This document shows positions 34,619-44,370 of a stretch of 64,000 nucleotides of DNA, in pieces. The notes below the pieces were generated by a model, which made no database searches, was not told where the DNA came from, and saw only the letters and a program-made list of their open reading frames with translations. The stretch comes from Psychrobacter phenylpyruvicus DSM 7000 = NBRC 102152. GTDB lineage: Bacteria; Pseudomonadota; Gammaproteobacteria; Pseudomonadales; Moraxellaceae. The stretch's first letter is position 1. Each line of letters starts with the position of its first letter. The stretch lies in NCBI RefSeq assembly GCF_000685805.1, contig NZ_JMKP01000003.1:62001-126000 (forward strand), given 5' to 3'. The position numbers and the translations under genes were made by a program.

Positions 34619-35668
34619 CTATTTAGGATCAGCAACTTTGACCACTGTTTTACCAAAGTTGTTACCGTATAGCATGTCGACAAAACCTTCTGGAGCGTTT
34701 TGTAAGCCATCAACAATATGCTCTTTGGTTTTTATTTTGCCCTCTGATACCCATTTGCCCATAGTTTGTAAGAACTCTGGGAAGTGGTCACCATACTCTT
34801 CAAAGATAATAAAGCCTTTGACAGTTAAGCGTTTTCTTAAGATATTACTCATCAGTAAGCTTAAGCGGTCTTTGCCTTCTGGCAGTTCAGTTTGGTTATA
34901 ATGGGCCGCAAGACCACATACTGGGATACGGGCATGGGCGTTCAGTAGTGGTAATACTGCATCGAATACACGGCCACCTACGTTTTCATAATAAATATCA
35001 ATACCATCTGCACATGCTGCTGCTAACTGCTGTTCGAAGTCATCGGCACGGTGATTAAGACATTGATCAAAGCCAAGCTCTTCTACTGCAAATTTGCATT
35101 TGTCTTCGCCGCCAGCGACACCAATAACTTTCAGACCATGCAGCTTAGCGACTTGACCGACGGTAGCGCCGACTGGGCCGGTTGCTGCGCCTACTACTAG
35201 AGTTTCATCAGCTTTTGGCTTACCGATATCCGTCAAGCCCATATAGCCTGTAAATCCAGGCATGCCAAGTACCCCTAAGCCGTATGATGGGTTGCTCATG
35301 TCTTTAGTAAGCTTATAAACCCCTTCGCCGTTACTGACGCTATAGTCTTGCCAGCCACTATATGCAACTACGATATCACCTTCACTAAAGCCATCAACAT
35401 TAGAGTTGACTACCTGTGAGACAGTAGCGCCTAGCATAACGTCACCTACTTCAAGGGGATCAGCATAGCTTTCAGCATCGCTCATACGACCACGCATATA
35501 GGGGTCAAGTGATAGGTATAAGGTGCGCAGTAGCATCTCATTATCAGCAGGGGTTGGGATTTCAGTCGTGGCTAATTCAAAGTTATCATTAACCGGTTTA
35601 CCGTGTGGACGGCTAGCCAATTTAACTTGACGGTTTAAAGTATCTGATTGAATGTTAGTAAAACTCAT
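34619..35668 (-). CDS. NADP-dependent MDR-family oxidoreductase (YncB/CurA-like)
   Basis: A 349-residue zinc-independent medium-chain reductase similar to leukotriene-B4 dehydrogenase, CurA and YncB, which reduce alpha,beta-unsaturated ketones or aldehydes. The N-terminal catalytic domain contains LYLSLDPYMRGRMSDAESY, and the cofactor domain has VVGAATGPVGATVGQVAKL with the tyrosine and glycine pattern IYYENVGGRVFD. It lies 72 bases before the DJ-1 gene and about 230 bases after the alcohol dehydrogenase gene, all leftward. Its likely role is detoxification of enals and enones. A dedicated substrate cannot be given. Confidence 0.9.
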   Translation of the reverse strand: MSFTNIQSDTLNRQVKLASRPHGKPVNDNFELATTEIPTPADNEMLLRTLYLSLDPYMRGRMSDAESYADPLEVGDVMLGATVSQVVNSNVDGFSEGDIVVAYSGWQDYSVSNGEGVYKLTKDMSNPSYGLGVLGMPGFTGYMGLTDIGKPKADETLVVGAATGPVGATVGQVAKLHGLKVIGVAGGEDKCKFAVEELGFDQCLNHRADDFEQQLAAACADGIDIYYENVGGRVFDAVLPLLNAHARIPVCGLAAHYNQTELPEGKDRLSLLMSNILRKRLTVKGFIIFEEYGDHFPEFLQTMGKWVSEGKIKTKEHIVDGLQNAPEGFVDMLYGNNFGKTVVKVADPK

Positions 35669-35895
35669 GGAGTTATCCTTATTGTTATTGGGTTTATTCA
35701 GTGTTTTTATTATTAAAAAGTTTTAAGCAATTCCTTTTTATTAAAGGAATAAAACATACAGCAGCTTATGCAGTACCAATTCTAGAGCAGGGAAGCTGTG
35801 CCTATGTCGTGCTTTTGTACCTAATTTATAACCTTACTTATTTGTAAATTAAGAGTTAAAGCAATAAGTTAGATATATAGCAGTTTAGACCACGA

Positions 35896-37104
35896 TTAAG
35901 CTTTAGCAGCACGTTGTAAAATACGGCGTGAAACTTGTAAATCATTGGCTTTATGCTCACCAAGCTCGGTCATGCCATGTGCTTCAAGCTGCTTAATAAT
36001 AGGCTCAATAGCGCTTTCATCTAAGTCTGCATCGGCAAAGTTGATAGGCAGCTCTAGCGCCTTAAAGAAGTCTTCGGTATAAGCAATAGCAGTTTCAATT
36101 ACATCATCATCGGTAAATTGATTATTATCGTTATTGATATCCCACACATTGCGCGCATACTGTAATAGTTTTTCTTTTTTACTGTCTTTCAACTCACGCA
36201 TCAATGATGGCAACACAATGGTTAAGGTGCGAGCGTGATCAATACCATGTAAAGAGGTTAGCTCATGACCAATCATGTGAGTGGTCCAGTCTTGTGGCAC
36301 GCCAGTACCAATCAGACCATTAAGTGCCATAGTTGCTGTCCACATGATGTTTTTACGCACTTCTAGGTCTTCAGGATTTTGCTTTACAGCTTTGCCTTCA
36401 GTAATAAGGATTCTTAATAGGCTCTCGGCAAAAGCATCTTGTACTTTGGCATTGACAGGATAGGTTAAATACTGCTCCATGACATGAACAAAGGCATCGG
36501 CAATGCCGTTCATTACTTGACGCTCAGGAAGTGTTAAAGTCTTGATTGGATCAAGGATAGAGAACTTCGGATAAGCTAAGGGGTTACCAAAGGATAGCTT
36601 AGCATGACGCTCACTATAGTTAATGACACCACCAGCATTCATCTCAGATCCGGTAGCAGGGATAGTAAGTACCGTGCCTAGGTCAACAGCTGAGTCAATA
36701 TCTTTACAAGAGCTGGTTAAGGCGTCCCATGCTTTATCGCGAGATACTGTGCCGTCTTCTTCTTTTAAGTGTGAAACTAGCGCCACAAATTTACTGCCAT
36801 CAATTACCGAACCACCACCCACAGCTAAAATAAAATCGATGTTTTGTACATTTGCCATGTCAGCTGCTTTTAATAAAGTAGTGAACTCAGGGTTGGGTTC
36901 AATACCACCAAATTCAAAAATTTCACGATTGCCATTGCTATTTAACGCGGTTTTAACTTCATCAAGCGTTCCGGTACGCTTTGCAGAGCCACCACCATAA
37001 GTAATTAACACACGAGCATTGGCAGGTACTAAGTCAGCCAATTGTCTAATTTGACCTTCCCCAAAGACAATGCGTACAGGGTTGTAATATTGGAAATTCT
37101 TCAT
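35896..37104 (-). CDS. iron-containing alcohol dehydrogenase, YqhD-like aldehyde reductase
   Basis: A 402-residue group III alcohol dehydrogenase that likely reduces short aldehydes with NADPH. The start MKNFQYYNPVRIVFGEGQI is that of YqhD/BDH proteins. The cofactor-binding GGGSVIDGSKFVAL and metal-ligand regions NGIADAFVHVMEQY and TTHMIGHELTSLHGIDHA are intact. I use ATG 37104, with AAGGA five bases upstream; the frame extends to 37158 without a ribosome site. A palindrome typical of NemR-like regulators lies at 37206-37220, between this start and the end of the nemR-like gene, so regulation by that protein is expected. Confidence 0.92.
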   Translation of the reverse strand: MKNFQYYNPVRIVFGEGQIRQLADLVPANARVLITYGGGSAKRTGTLDEVKTALNSNGNREIFEFGGIEPNPEFTTLLKAADMANVQNIDFILAVGGGSVIDGSKFVALVSHLKEEDGTVSRDKAWDALTSSCKDIDSAVDLGTVLTIPATGSEMNAGGVINYSERHAKLSFGNPLAYPKFSILDPIKTLTLPERQVMNGIADAFVHVMEQYLTYPVNAKVQDAFAESLLRILITEGKAVKQNPEDLEVRKNIMWTATMALNGLIGTGVPQDWTTHMIGHELTSLHGIDHARTLTIVLPSLMRELKDSKKEKLLQYARNVWDINNDNNQFTDDDVIETAIAYTEDFFKALELPINFADADLDESAIEPIIKQLEAHGMTELGEHKANDLQVSRRILQRAAKA

Positions 37105-37205
37105 GGTTGTCCTTAAGTTACTAGTTAATTGTTTAAAACTGAAATAGATAATAGGCAATATAAATTATAAATATGAATATCTTGCTAAGAATCATACAGA
37201 TTTAT

Positions 37206-37220
37206 TAGACCAGTCGTCTA
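37206..37220. promoter_or_regulatory. putative NemR-type operator
   Basis: TAGAC-CAGTC-GTCTA is an inverted repeat of 5-base arms about 100 bases upstream of the alcohol dehydrogenase ATG. From memory, the E. coli NemR box has TAGACC and GGTCTA arms, so the resemblance is good. It lies in the only spacer between the regulator and its presumed target. Confidence 0.6.
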
Positions 37221-37269
37221 GTAGCTTTACAAAACAACATAACTGATTAGCAACTGTGTGCAGTTTTTA

Positions 37270-37920
37270 TTAACGGATCTTTTCAAGCCCAATCTCTGAG
37301 GCCGTCATTTGCCACACCTCATTAAGAGCTGTGTTGCAGCGACTGGTTTTTGCAATCAAGCTGGCTCCAAGCCAGGCATAGTACCAACGCTTGGCGATAC
37401 TCTCTGCAGAAATATTTTTGGCAATAGGGATAGAGCCTTCAGCCCAGCCTGCTTTTACCTGCTCACTTATCCACTGGATAGTTTGCTGTGAGCCCTCTTC
37501 TAAAGCTTCTCGCATTGGGTCTGAGATGTCGGATACTTCGCCGCTAAGTTTTACCACTAAGCATTTTTCGTGGTCACATTCGTTTTGTTGGGTGTTGTAC
37601 CAATACTGAAAGTAATGAGATAGCTTTTGTTGCGCACTGATATCTTGTGCTGAGATAGCCTGTAAGCGGTGCTTATAATGTTCAAAGTAACTTTGAATAA
37701 TGGCTTCGCCAAACGCTTCTTTGGAAGCAAAATAATGGTAAAAAGAACCTTTGGGTACGCCAGCAGTATCCAGTATTTTTTTGATACCCACAGCGGTAAA
37801 GCCCTTTTGTGCCAGTAGCTGATAGCCAGTAGCTAGCAAGTGTGACTTGGTGTCATTCGGGGTATGTTGAAAAAGATCAACAGGGTCTGAATGGGAAATA
37901 GGCATATTGTGATAACTCAT
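37270..37920 (-). CDS. nemR: TetR-family regulator, NemR-like electrophile sensor
   Basis: A 216-residue TetR repressor. The helix-turn-helix segment is GIKKILDTAGVPKGSFYHYF. The order of conserved blocks (HLLATG, VPKGSFYHYFASKEAFGEA, CLVVKLSGEVSDISDPMREAL, WLGASLIAKTSR) matches E. coli NemR. The cysteine in HEKCLVVKLSGEV (Cys120) aligns with the redox-sensing Cys106 of NemR that responds to hypochlorite, quinones and aldehydes; Cys115 is nearby. The N-terminus is about 17 residues longer than in NemR. It lies upstream of the aldehyde reductase genes, which carry a palindrome at 37206. Reactive-electrophile induction is inferred from these features. Confidence 0.85.
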   Translation of the reverse strand: MSYHNMPISHSDPVDLFQHTPNDTKSHLLATGYQLLAQKGFTAVGIKKILDTAGVPKGSFYHYFASKEAFGEAIIQSYFEHYKHRLQAISAQDISAQQKLSHYFQYWYNTQQNECDHEKCLVVKLSGEVSDISDPMREALEEGSQQTIQWISEQVKAGWAEGSIPIAKNISAESIAKRWYYAWLGASLIAKTSRCNTALNEVWQMTASEIGLEKIR

Positions 37921-38141
37921 AATGGGTCCATAGTGGTTCTTTTAGTATATGCTAATGTTACCACAGCCATTAAGTTCGTAGGTTTATGGTTGTTTGCTAA
38001 CGACTATATACTCACCATGGCTTACAATCCTTTATAAATAAATACCTTTGTTAATAAACGAAACAGATATAGTTTAACAAAACCATATTACGACCTATCT
38101 AGCCAGCCATATACAAGCTAGCGACATATTTAGAGAGCACC

Positions 38142-40121
38142 ATGAACCTATTACAACCCATTACAATTGGCGGTCAGGTCTTTAAAAACCGCGTCTTATT
38201 TCCACCTTTGACTACAGGATACGAAGACAGAGATGGCACCATCAGTGAACAAAGCCGTGCTTTTTATACCCGGCTAGCTAAGGGTGGTGTTGGTTATATC
38301 GTGTTAGGTGATGTGGCACCTATTCGCAGCTTTGCAGTGACTCCGAAGCTTTATGAGGACAGTCAAATTGATAGCTTTAGACAATTGGCTGACAATGTTC
38401 ATGCTTATGGCGCCAAGCTTGGGGTGCAGATATTTCACCCAGAATATGACAGTGACGTTCTAAATGCCTTATTTGATGCGGGCAAAATGGTTGAACTGCG
38501 CTCGCAACTTAACCATGATATGGATCACTTTGTTAATGAGGTAACCCAACAAGCGCTAATGCAGATTATTGATAAGATGTGTGCCTGTGCTCAACGCGCT
38601 CAGCGCGCGGGCGTCGATGTGGTTAGTATTCATGGAGACAGATTGGTCGGAGCATTGTGTAGTCCGATAATGAATACCCGTAGCGATGAGTTTGGGGGCT
38701 CTCTAGAAAACCGCACTAGATTTGCTTTGATGCTAGTGAAAGCTATGAAGGCTGCTGTGCCTGAGATGGTCATTGAATACAAGCTACCAGTGATTACCCC
38801 TGAGCGTGGCAAGGGCGGAGTCAGCATTGATGAGGCACCGATATTTGCTCAGTGGCTTGAGCAGGCTGGCGTAGATATGCTGCATGTGGCTCAGGCAAAC
38901 CATACTGGTAATATGGCGGATACCATTCCACCGATGGGAGTGCAGCCTTATTGCTTCTTTGCCGATATCACCGCGTCAGTGAAGCAGGTGGTTTCAATCC
39001 CAGTCAGTACTTCTGGGCGTATTATAGACCCTGCTATGTCTGAGGAACTACTTAATGAGGGCAAAGTGGATATGATAGGTATAGGCCGCGCCTTACTCGC
39101 TGATCCGGACTGGGTGAATAAAACTGCTGCTGGACGTCCGCAAGACATCATCCGCTGTATAGGCTGTAATGAAGGCTGTGTTGATACTGTGCTTAATCGC
39201 TCGTTTATTGCTTGTGTGGTCAATGCCGAAAATGGCTTCGAGGCGGTTCGATCTATCACCCCAGCTGAGCAGCCAAAAAAAGTAGTGGTGATTGGCGGTG
39301 GTCCTGCTGGATTAGAAGCAGCTCGGGTAGCTGCTGTCAAAGGTCATGAAGTGACGCTCTTCGAAAAACAAAACTATCTGGGCGGGCAGCTTAATATTGC
39401 TTCAGTACCACCACGTAAAGCTGAAATTGGTCGTAGTATTGAAGATTTAACCCAAGCTTGTCATCAAGCTGGCGTACAGATTCAGCAAGGTCGTGAGGCT
39501 GATACGGATAGTATTCTCGCTTTATCGCCAGACACTGTGATTGTTGCTACAGGAGCCAATAGCTTTATGCCACCTATTGTTGGTATAGACGATTCTCAGG
39601 TTTGTGATGCTTGGAAAGTGCTGGCAGGTGAGCAGCAAGTTGCAGGGCGTGTGGTTATCATCGGTGGTGGCATCGTCGGTTGTGAGACAGCCGAATACCT
39701 TGCTGTGCAAGGATGCCAAGTGGCAATCATTGAGATGAGTGATAAAGTAGGGGCGGGCATCGGTATTACAGTATTGCCGAGTGTGCTAGAAACCTACCGT
39801 CGTTATGGGGTTACTCAGCATCCAGGTCTTAAAGTGACTCGCATTGAGCCAAACCATTTTCAGGAGGCTCAAGAGCAAGAGGCACAAAAAGGTCAGCAAT
39901 CAGCGTATGAATTAAATATTTCTTGTGAGGATCAGCAAGGCAATATAATTCCCTTTGTTGCGGATTATGTGGTAGTTGCTAGTGGGGCACGTCCACAAGT
40001 CTTTGATAGCAGTGACTTATTGGCACAAGGCATTGAGGTTATTGAGGTGGGAGACTGTGTAAAAGTAGCGGATATCTCGCAGGCGATAAAAACTGCCTAT
40101 GATGCTGCTAATTCGATATAG
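38142..40121 (+). CDS. FMN/Fe-S/FAD old-yellow-enzyme-type reductase with an HGDR motif (BilR- or FadH-like)
   Basis: A 659-residue NADH:flavin oxidoreductase of the 2,4-dienoyl-CoA reductase architecture: an FMN-binding barrel (1-330), a [4Fe-4S] site (Cys339, 342, 346, 358 in CIGCNEGC...IAC), then FAD and NAD(P) domains starting VVVIGGGPAGLEAARVA and VVIIGGGIVGCETAEYL. The catalytic segment reads VSIHGDRLVGALCSP, so residues 164-167 are HGDR, where dienoyl-CoA reductases usually have other residues. From memory, HGDR is the signature of gut bilirubin reductase BilR. The substrate is undetermined. It is divergent from the nemR-like regulator, 221 bases away, and might belong to the same stress response. 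Confidence 0.87.
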   Translation: MNLLQPITIGGQVFKNRVLFPPLTTGYEDRDGTISEQSRAFYTRLAKGGVGYIVLGDVAPIRSFAVTPKLYEDSQIDSFRQLADNVHAYGAKLGVQIFHPEYDSDVLNALFDAGKMVELRSQLNHDMDHFVNEVTQQALMQIIDKMCACAQRAQRAGVDVVSIHGDRLVGALCSPIMNTRSDEFGGSLENRTRFALMLVKAMKAAVPEMVIEYKLPVITPERGKGGVSIDEAPIFAQWLEQAGVDMLHVAQANHTGNMADTIPPMGVQPYCFFADITASVKQVVSIPVSTSGRIIDPAMSEELLNEGKVDMIGIGRALLADPDWVNKTAAGRPQDIIRCIGCNEGCVDTVLNRSFIACVVNAENGFEAVRSITPAEQPKKVVVIGGGPAGLEAARVAAVKGHEVTLFEKQNYLGGQLNIASVPPRKAEIGRSIEDLTQACHQAGVQIQQGREADTDSILALSPDTVIVATGANSFMPPIVGIDDSQVCDAWKVLAGEQQVAGRVVIIGGGIVGCETAEYLAVQGCQVAIIEMSDKVGAGIGITVLPSVLETYRRYGVTQHPGLKVTRIEPNHFQEAQEQEAQKGQQSAYELNISCEDQQGNIIPFVADYVVVASGARPQVFDSSDLLAQGIEVIEVGDCVKVADISQAIKTAYDAANSI

Positions 40122-40157
40122 AATTTAGCTCTTTATCTAAGCTATTTTATCTGAACG

Positions 40158-40192
40158 TTTTGGGGTAGTAGCCGGGTGTAGCTACCCCAAAA
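40158..40192. terminator. hairpin between convergent genes
   Basis: TTTTGGGGTAG and CTACCCCAAAA pair perfectly over 11 bases around a 13-base loop. It lies between the reductase and sbcC, which are convergent. Only four T residues are available on each side, so terminator function is probable but not certain. Confidence 0.55.
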
Positions 40193-40194
40193 GC

Positions 40195-43100
40195 TTAAAG
40201 CTGTTGGCAACCAGGCCCACTAAGCTGGCTGTGACCACCCGATACTTTCTCAACCTTAATTTGGGTCAATATTCGCTCTTTTAAACTCTGAACGTGCGAG
40301 ATGACGCCAATTAGTTTACCTTCTGATTGCAGATTGGTCAGTGTATCAAGTGCGATATCGAGTGAATCCTCATCAAGGGTACCGAAGCCTTCGTCTAAAA
40401 ATAACGAGTCCACACTCATATTTTGACTTGCCATATTTGATAACCCAAGTGCCAAAGCGAGGCTGATAATGAAGCCTTCACCACCGGATAGATTTTTAGT
40501 ACTACGAACTTCACCGCCTTGATAATTATCGATGACATTAAGCTCAAGTGGACTGCCTTCATCACGAGTGAGTAAGTAGCGGTCACTCATTTTTTCTAAC
40601 TGAATATTGGCATTACTAACCATGATTTGGAAAGTTAACCCTTGTGCGAAGGTTCGGAATTTTTTGCCATCTGCCGAACCAATCAGTTCACGTAGATTAT
40701 TCCAGATATTGTAAGTATGTTGCTGTTTTTTAATTTTTTCAAGTTGTTCTTCTAGCGCTATTTTATTCTTCTCATTGGTTTTAAGCTGTTGTTGTAGCGC
40801 ACCAATCTGTCTGTCTAATTCTGATATCTCACTTTTAAGTATCGTTAACTGATTAGTTAATGAGATTGTATGCGCATCAAAGTCAGCTTGATTTATAGCA
40901 CTAGCAGAATCAATATCAGTATTAATATTGACGTTACTATCGTTTTCATTATTTAAATTAACTAAGGGCGTCGCTAGTTTGTTTTCTAACTGTTGCTTTG
41001 TCTCCGCAAGCCTATAGCAAGCAATCTGTAAATTATTATCAATGTTTTGCTTTTGAGTTGCTAAAGCCTCACGAGCTTCACGTTCAAGCATGGCATCTTT
41101 ATAGCTATGCTCATTATCAAACTGGTTGTCTTTTAATAAGGTGTCGAATAATACTTGTTGGTTGTTAAGGTCATCGTTAGCCTTTGAGATCGCTGTTTTT
41201 AATTTATCAATATGCTCATTCAGTTGTTTAATTTGTAATTGATAGCGATTATAGCGCTCACGAGCCTGCGCTAAGTTTTCTTTTGCTGAATTAACTGCTT
41301 GTTGCAATCGTTTATCTTCAGCATCCATATCTTTATCTTGATAAAGAGTCTGTCTTTTGTTCTGTAAAGTGTCTAAGGTGGTCTTTACATCATTAATAAC
41401 TAGATTTAAATCATTAAACTCTTTTTGTACGTCATCCAGCTGATTTATTAATCCATTGATTCGTGTCTCAACGTTACCAATCTCACTACTAAGCGACTGG
41501 CTAAGCTCTTTTTGACGGTTATAATCTTGTTGTAATTGACGCATCCATCGACAATGATCACGTAAGGTCTCCAAATACGACTCACAGTCGCTCTCAATTA
41601 AAACGTGTTTATTGCTTATAGCATTGCTTAGTTTGGTCAATGTCGTATCAAGGGTAGACCATTTATCGTTATCGTCTTGTTTATATGGATTAACCAATTT
41701 TCGAATGAGGGTTATTGACTCATTAATTTCTGCATAATTCGATTCTATATAGTCCTTATCATTTTTAATTTGTTGCTCTATTAATTTTATGTCTGTATTA
41801 AGCGCATTAATTTGTTGTATCGTTGATTGGGAGTTGTCCTGCAATGCTTTGATGCTATTTTCACTTTGACTAATTTCATGAGTTAGCTTGTCGTTTTCAT
41901 CAAGTAACGTATTTAACGTTTGCTTTTGCGATGCTAAGTCCTGTCGCGTATTTTGAATCAATGAACTCAAGTCATCAGCAGTGATGATGACTTGTTGTAA
42001 ATTGCCACTATCTATCTGGTTATGCTCTAAAGAGTCACTCTGTGGATGGTTGACCTGCAATTTATTTAGACTACTACCAAACTCTGCAATTGACGCTTTC
42101 AGCTTTTTTGAAAGCGATTGTTTATCAATGATGTCGATAAGGGTAGGGGGAAGGTTGAGTACATTTTGCGTAAAAGTAGTTATTAATGACTCATAGCGAC
42201 TTACTAACTCTGCTAATTTGCTTAGTTGCTCATTAAGCTGCTTTTGATAGTTTACTACCTCATGTTTAGAGGTCGCTAATTTAATTTTATCTTCAGAGAT
42301 AAGCCTCTCAACATTCTTATACTCGGACGATAATTCATTGATACGGTTTTTAAGTAGTTCTATAGGCGTCGGTTTGTTTTGATCAGGTTGTGACTTATTA
42401 TTCAGCAAAGGGTGGTTGCCATCATAAGGATGTTCAAGAGAGCCGCACAATGGACATGGCTCATCATCCTGCAATAAATGAATAAAATCCTCAAGTTTAG
42501 CGACTTGTTGCGATAGTTCTAAATTTACTTTCTTATCTTCTAGCTCGGTATTTAGGCGATTTAACTTATCCTCGTTAGCCGCAAGATTTTGCTGAATTAC
42601 ATCGATATTTCGCTGTCTATCAGGTAGCAATGCTTGTGTTTCTTTAGCTTGCAATGCAAGCTGACTCACTTGTTCGAGATGCACCTTAATGTCATTAAGC
42701 TGTTGACTGCTTTGCTCAATTTCATTGTGCTGATGGCGTAAGGATTGTAGGGTTTGCCCTTGCATTAGATTGTGCTGACGTTGTTTAAGCGTTGCAAGTT
42801 GTTGCTTATTACGCTCAATATCATCGCTAACTTGGTTTTGACCACTTTCAAGTTTTGATAACTTATCGGTCAATTGACCCAAACTAGCTTTAGCAACTTG
42901 CCTCTGCGCATCTTTATGTGCAATATTGTGCAACACCGTTTTGAGCTGTCTACCAAGCTGATGTAATGATTCAATATCACTAGGCAGTGCTTCATGATGC
43001 GAGCGTGTGTCTAAAAACTGCTTAGTTTTAACAAGCCTTTCCTGCAATTGCGTCTGCTCGTCTTTAGAAGATTTTAGTGACTCATTTAACTTAGTCATAT

Positions 43101-44271
43101 TTGCATTAAGCGAATCACGACGACGATGTTGATCGTGAAAACGCTCCTGATGCTGTAAAATCTGCCCATCTAACTGGCGAGTCTCACGAATCAGCGGTTG
43201 CGCTTTATTATACTCACTCACCGCTTTATGCTCAGCTAACTCGGCTGTTTTTAAATCTTGCTGACTTTGATTGAATTTTGTCTCAACCTCTAGCAATTGT
43301 TTGGCGCTATCTTCTTTATTCGTCGTATATTCAGTAAGCTGTCTACGAATGGTTAGCAATTTATTGTAATCATTGCTAATTTCAAGCGCTTTATTCGCCA
43401 TATCCAAACGCTCAGCATCTGACTTAAAACCCAGCTTAGCTCGCTCGGCATCGTCAACCTCTTGCGTATATTGCGACAATTTATGCTTTAAATCTGCGAC
43501 ATCCTGTAGCCATTTAATTTGTGACTCTAAACTATCCTGCTTGGTTTTTTTAGTGGTAAGCTCAGTATTTAATGTGTCAATATTTTTGCGATACGCGGTT
43601 TCGGTTTCCTCATCTAACAGCGATAAACTATCAGAAACCGCTTGCAGGCGCTCTAACTCTTCTTTATGAGTGCGGTACTTTTCATACACATTTTTGGAAA
43701 TATCAGCGTAAATTTGCGTACCGGTAATTTTCTCCAATATATCAGCACGTTCATCTGCTTTGGCTTTTAAAAACGCAGAAAAACTACCCTGGGCGAGCAA
43801 AATTGAACGGGTAAACTGTTGAAAGTCCATCGACGTTAGTTCAATGATTTTTTGCTTTGTGCGAGACAGCTTTTCCTCTAAAATCTCATCACCCTTATCA
43901 GGGTCTTCAAGATTCACCCGACTCAACTCATGTGTTGCGTCTTGTAAATTACCATCAGGCTTGCCATACGCTCGGCGCTGCCCCCAACGACATCGGTACT
44001 GTGCTCCGTTTAACTCAATCACTACCTCGGCAAAGCATTCAGCGGTTTGCCGTGTCATCACCTCGTTGCTACTTTTACTAATGCTATTAATACGAGGCGT
44101 CTCACCATAAAGCGCCAAACAAATCGCGTCCAAAATCGTGGTTTTACCCGCACCTGTCTGTCCTGTAATGGCAAAAATACCCTCATTTACAAAGGCTTTA
44201 TCGCTAAAATCGATATGCCATTCACCTTTCAGAGAGTTGAGGTTTTTAAGTCGTAGTTCGATTAGGCGCAT
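40195..44271 (-). CDS. sbcC: DNA double-strand-break repair nuclease ATPase subunit SbcC
   Basis: The 1358-residue ATPase partner of SbcD, which processes hairpins and DNA ends. Walker A lies near 35 (ITGQTGAGKTTILDAI). Two very long Gln/Glu/Asn-rich coiled-coil arms flank a zinc hook CPLC (Cys606 and Cys609). The C-terminus has the signature NLSGGEGFIISLALALG and Walker B LFLDEGFGTLDED. The usual neighbour sbcD is 2.4 kb upstream on the same strand, separated by three foreign-looking genes and a repeat-like spacer. Length is somewhat above E. coli SbcC (1048), mainly from the arms. Confidence 0.96.
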   Translation of the reverse strand: MRLIELRLKNLNSLKGEWHIDFSDKAFVNEGIFAITGQTGAGKTTILDAICLALYGETPRINSISKSSNEVMTRQTAECFAEVVIELNGAQYRCRWGQRRAYGKPDGNLQDATHELSRVNLEDPDKGDEILEEKLSRTKQKIIELTSMDFQQFTRSILLAQGSFSAFLKAKADERADILEKITGTQIYADISKNVYEKYRTHKEELERLQAVSDSLSLLDEETETAYRKNIDTLNTELTTKKTKQDSLESQIKWLQDVADLKHKLSQYTQEVDDAERAKLGFKSDAERLDMANKALEISNDYNKLLTIRRQLTEYTTNKEDSAKQLLEVETKFNQSQQDLKTAELAEHKAVSEYNKAQPLIRETRQLDGQILQHQERFHDQHRRRDSLNANMTKLNESLKSSKDEQTQLQERLVKTKQFLDTRSHHEALPSDIESLHQLGRQLKTVLHNIAHKDAQRQVAKASLGQLTDKLSKLESGQNQVSDDIERNKQQLATLKQRQHNLMQGQTLQSLRHQHNEIEQSSQQLNDIKVHLEQVSQLALQAKETQALLPDRQRNIDVIQQNLAANEDKLNRLNTELEDKKVNLELSQQVAKLEDFIHLLQDDEPCPLCGSLEHPYDGNHPLLNNKSQPDQNKPTPIELLKNRINELSSEYKNVERLISEDKIKLATSKHEVVNYQKQLNEQLSKLAELVSRYESLITTFTQNVLNLPPTLIDIIDKQSLSKKLKASIAEFGSSLNKLQVNHPQSDSLEHNQIDSGNLQQVIITADDLSSLIQNTRQDLASQKQTLNTLLDENDKLTHEISQSENSIKALQDNSQSTIQQINALNTDIKLIEQQIKNDKDYIESNYAEINESITLIRKLVNPYKQDDNDKWSTLDTTLTKLSNAISNKHVLIESDCESYLETLRDHCRWMRQLQQDYNRQKELSQSLSSEIGNVETRINGLINQLDDVQKEFNDLNLVINDVKTTLDTLQNKRQTLYQDKDMDAEDKRLQQAVNSAKENLAQARERYNRYQLQIKQLNEHIDKLKTAISKANDDLNNQQVLFDTLLKDNQFDNEHSYKDAMLEREAREALATQKQNIDNNLQIACYRLAETKQQLENKLATPLVNLNNENDSNVNINTDIDSASAINQADFDAHTISLTNQLTILKSEISELDRQIGALQQQLKTNEKNKIALEEQLEKIKKQQHTYNIWNNLRELIGSADGKKFRTFAQGLTFQIMVSNANIQLEKMSDRYLLTRDEGSPLELNVIDNYQGGEVRSTKNLSGGEGFIISLALALGLSNMASQNMSVDSLFLDEGFGTLDEDSLDIALDTLTNLQSEGKLIGVISHVQSLKERILTQIKVEKVSGGHSQLSGPGCQQL

Positions 44272-44370
44272 GGTATTTTCTTAAGCTATTAGGAGGTGAA
44301 TAGGTAAAAATGGAATTAATGATGATTTGGAGCTAATTTCGCTTTTTATTGCTATCTTACTTGACCACTA

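Noticed and set aside
35730..35750. Hairpin ATTCCTTT-N5-AAAGGAAT between two leftward genes
   Set aside because: There is no T-run on the transcribed strand and the stem is AT-rich; not supported as a terminator.
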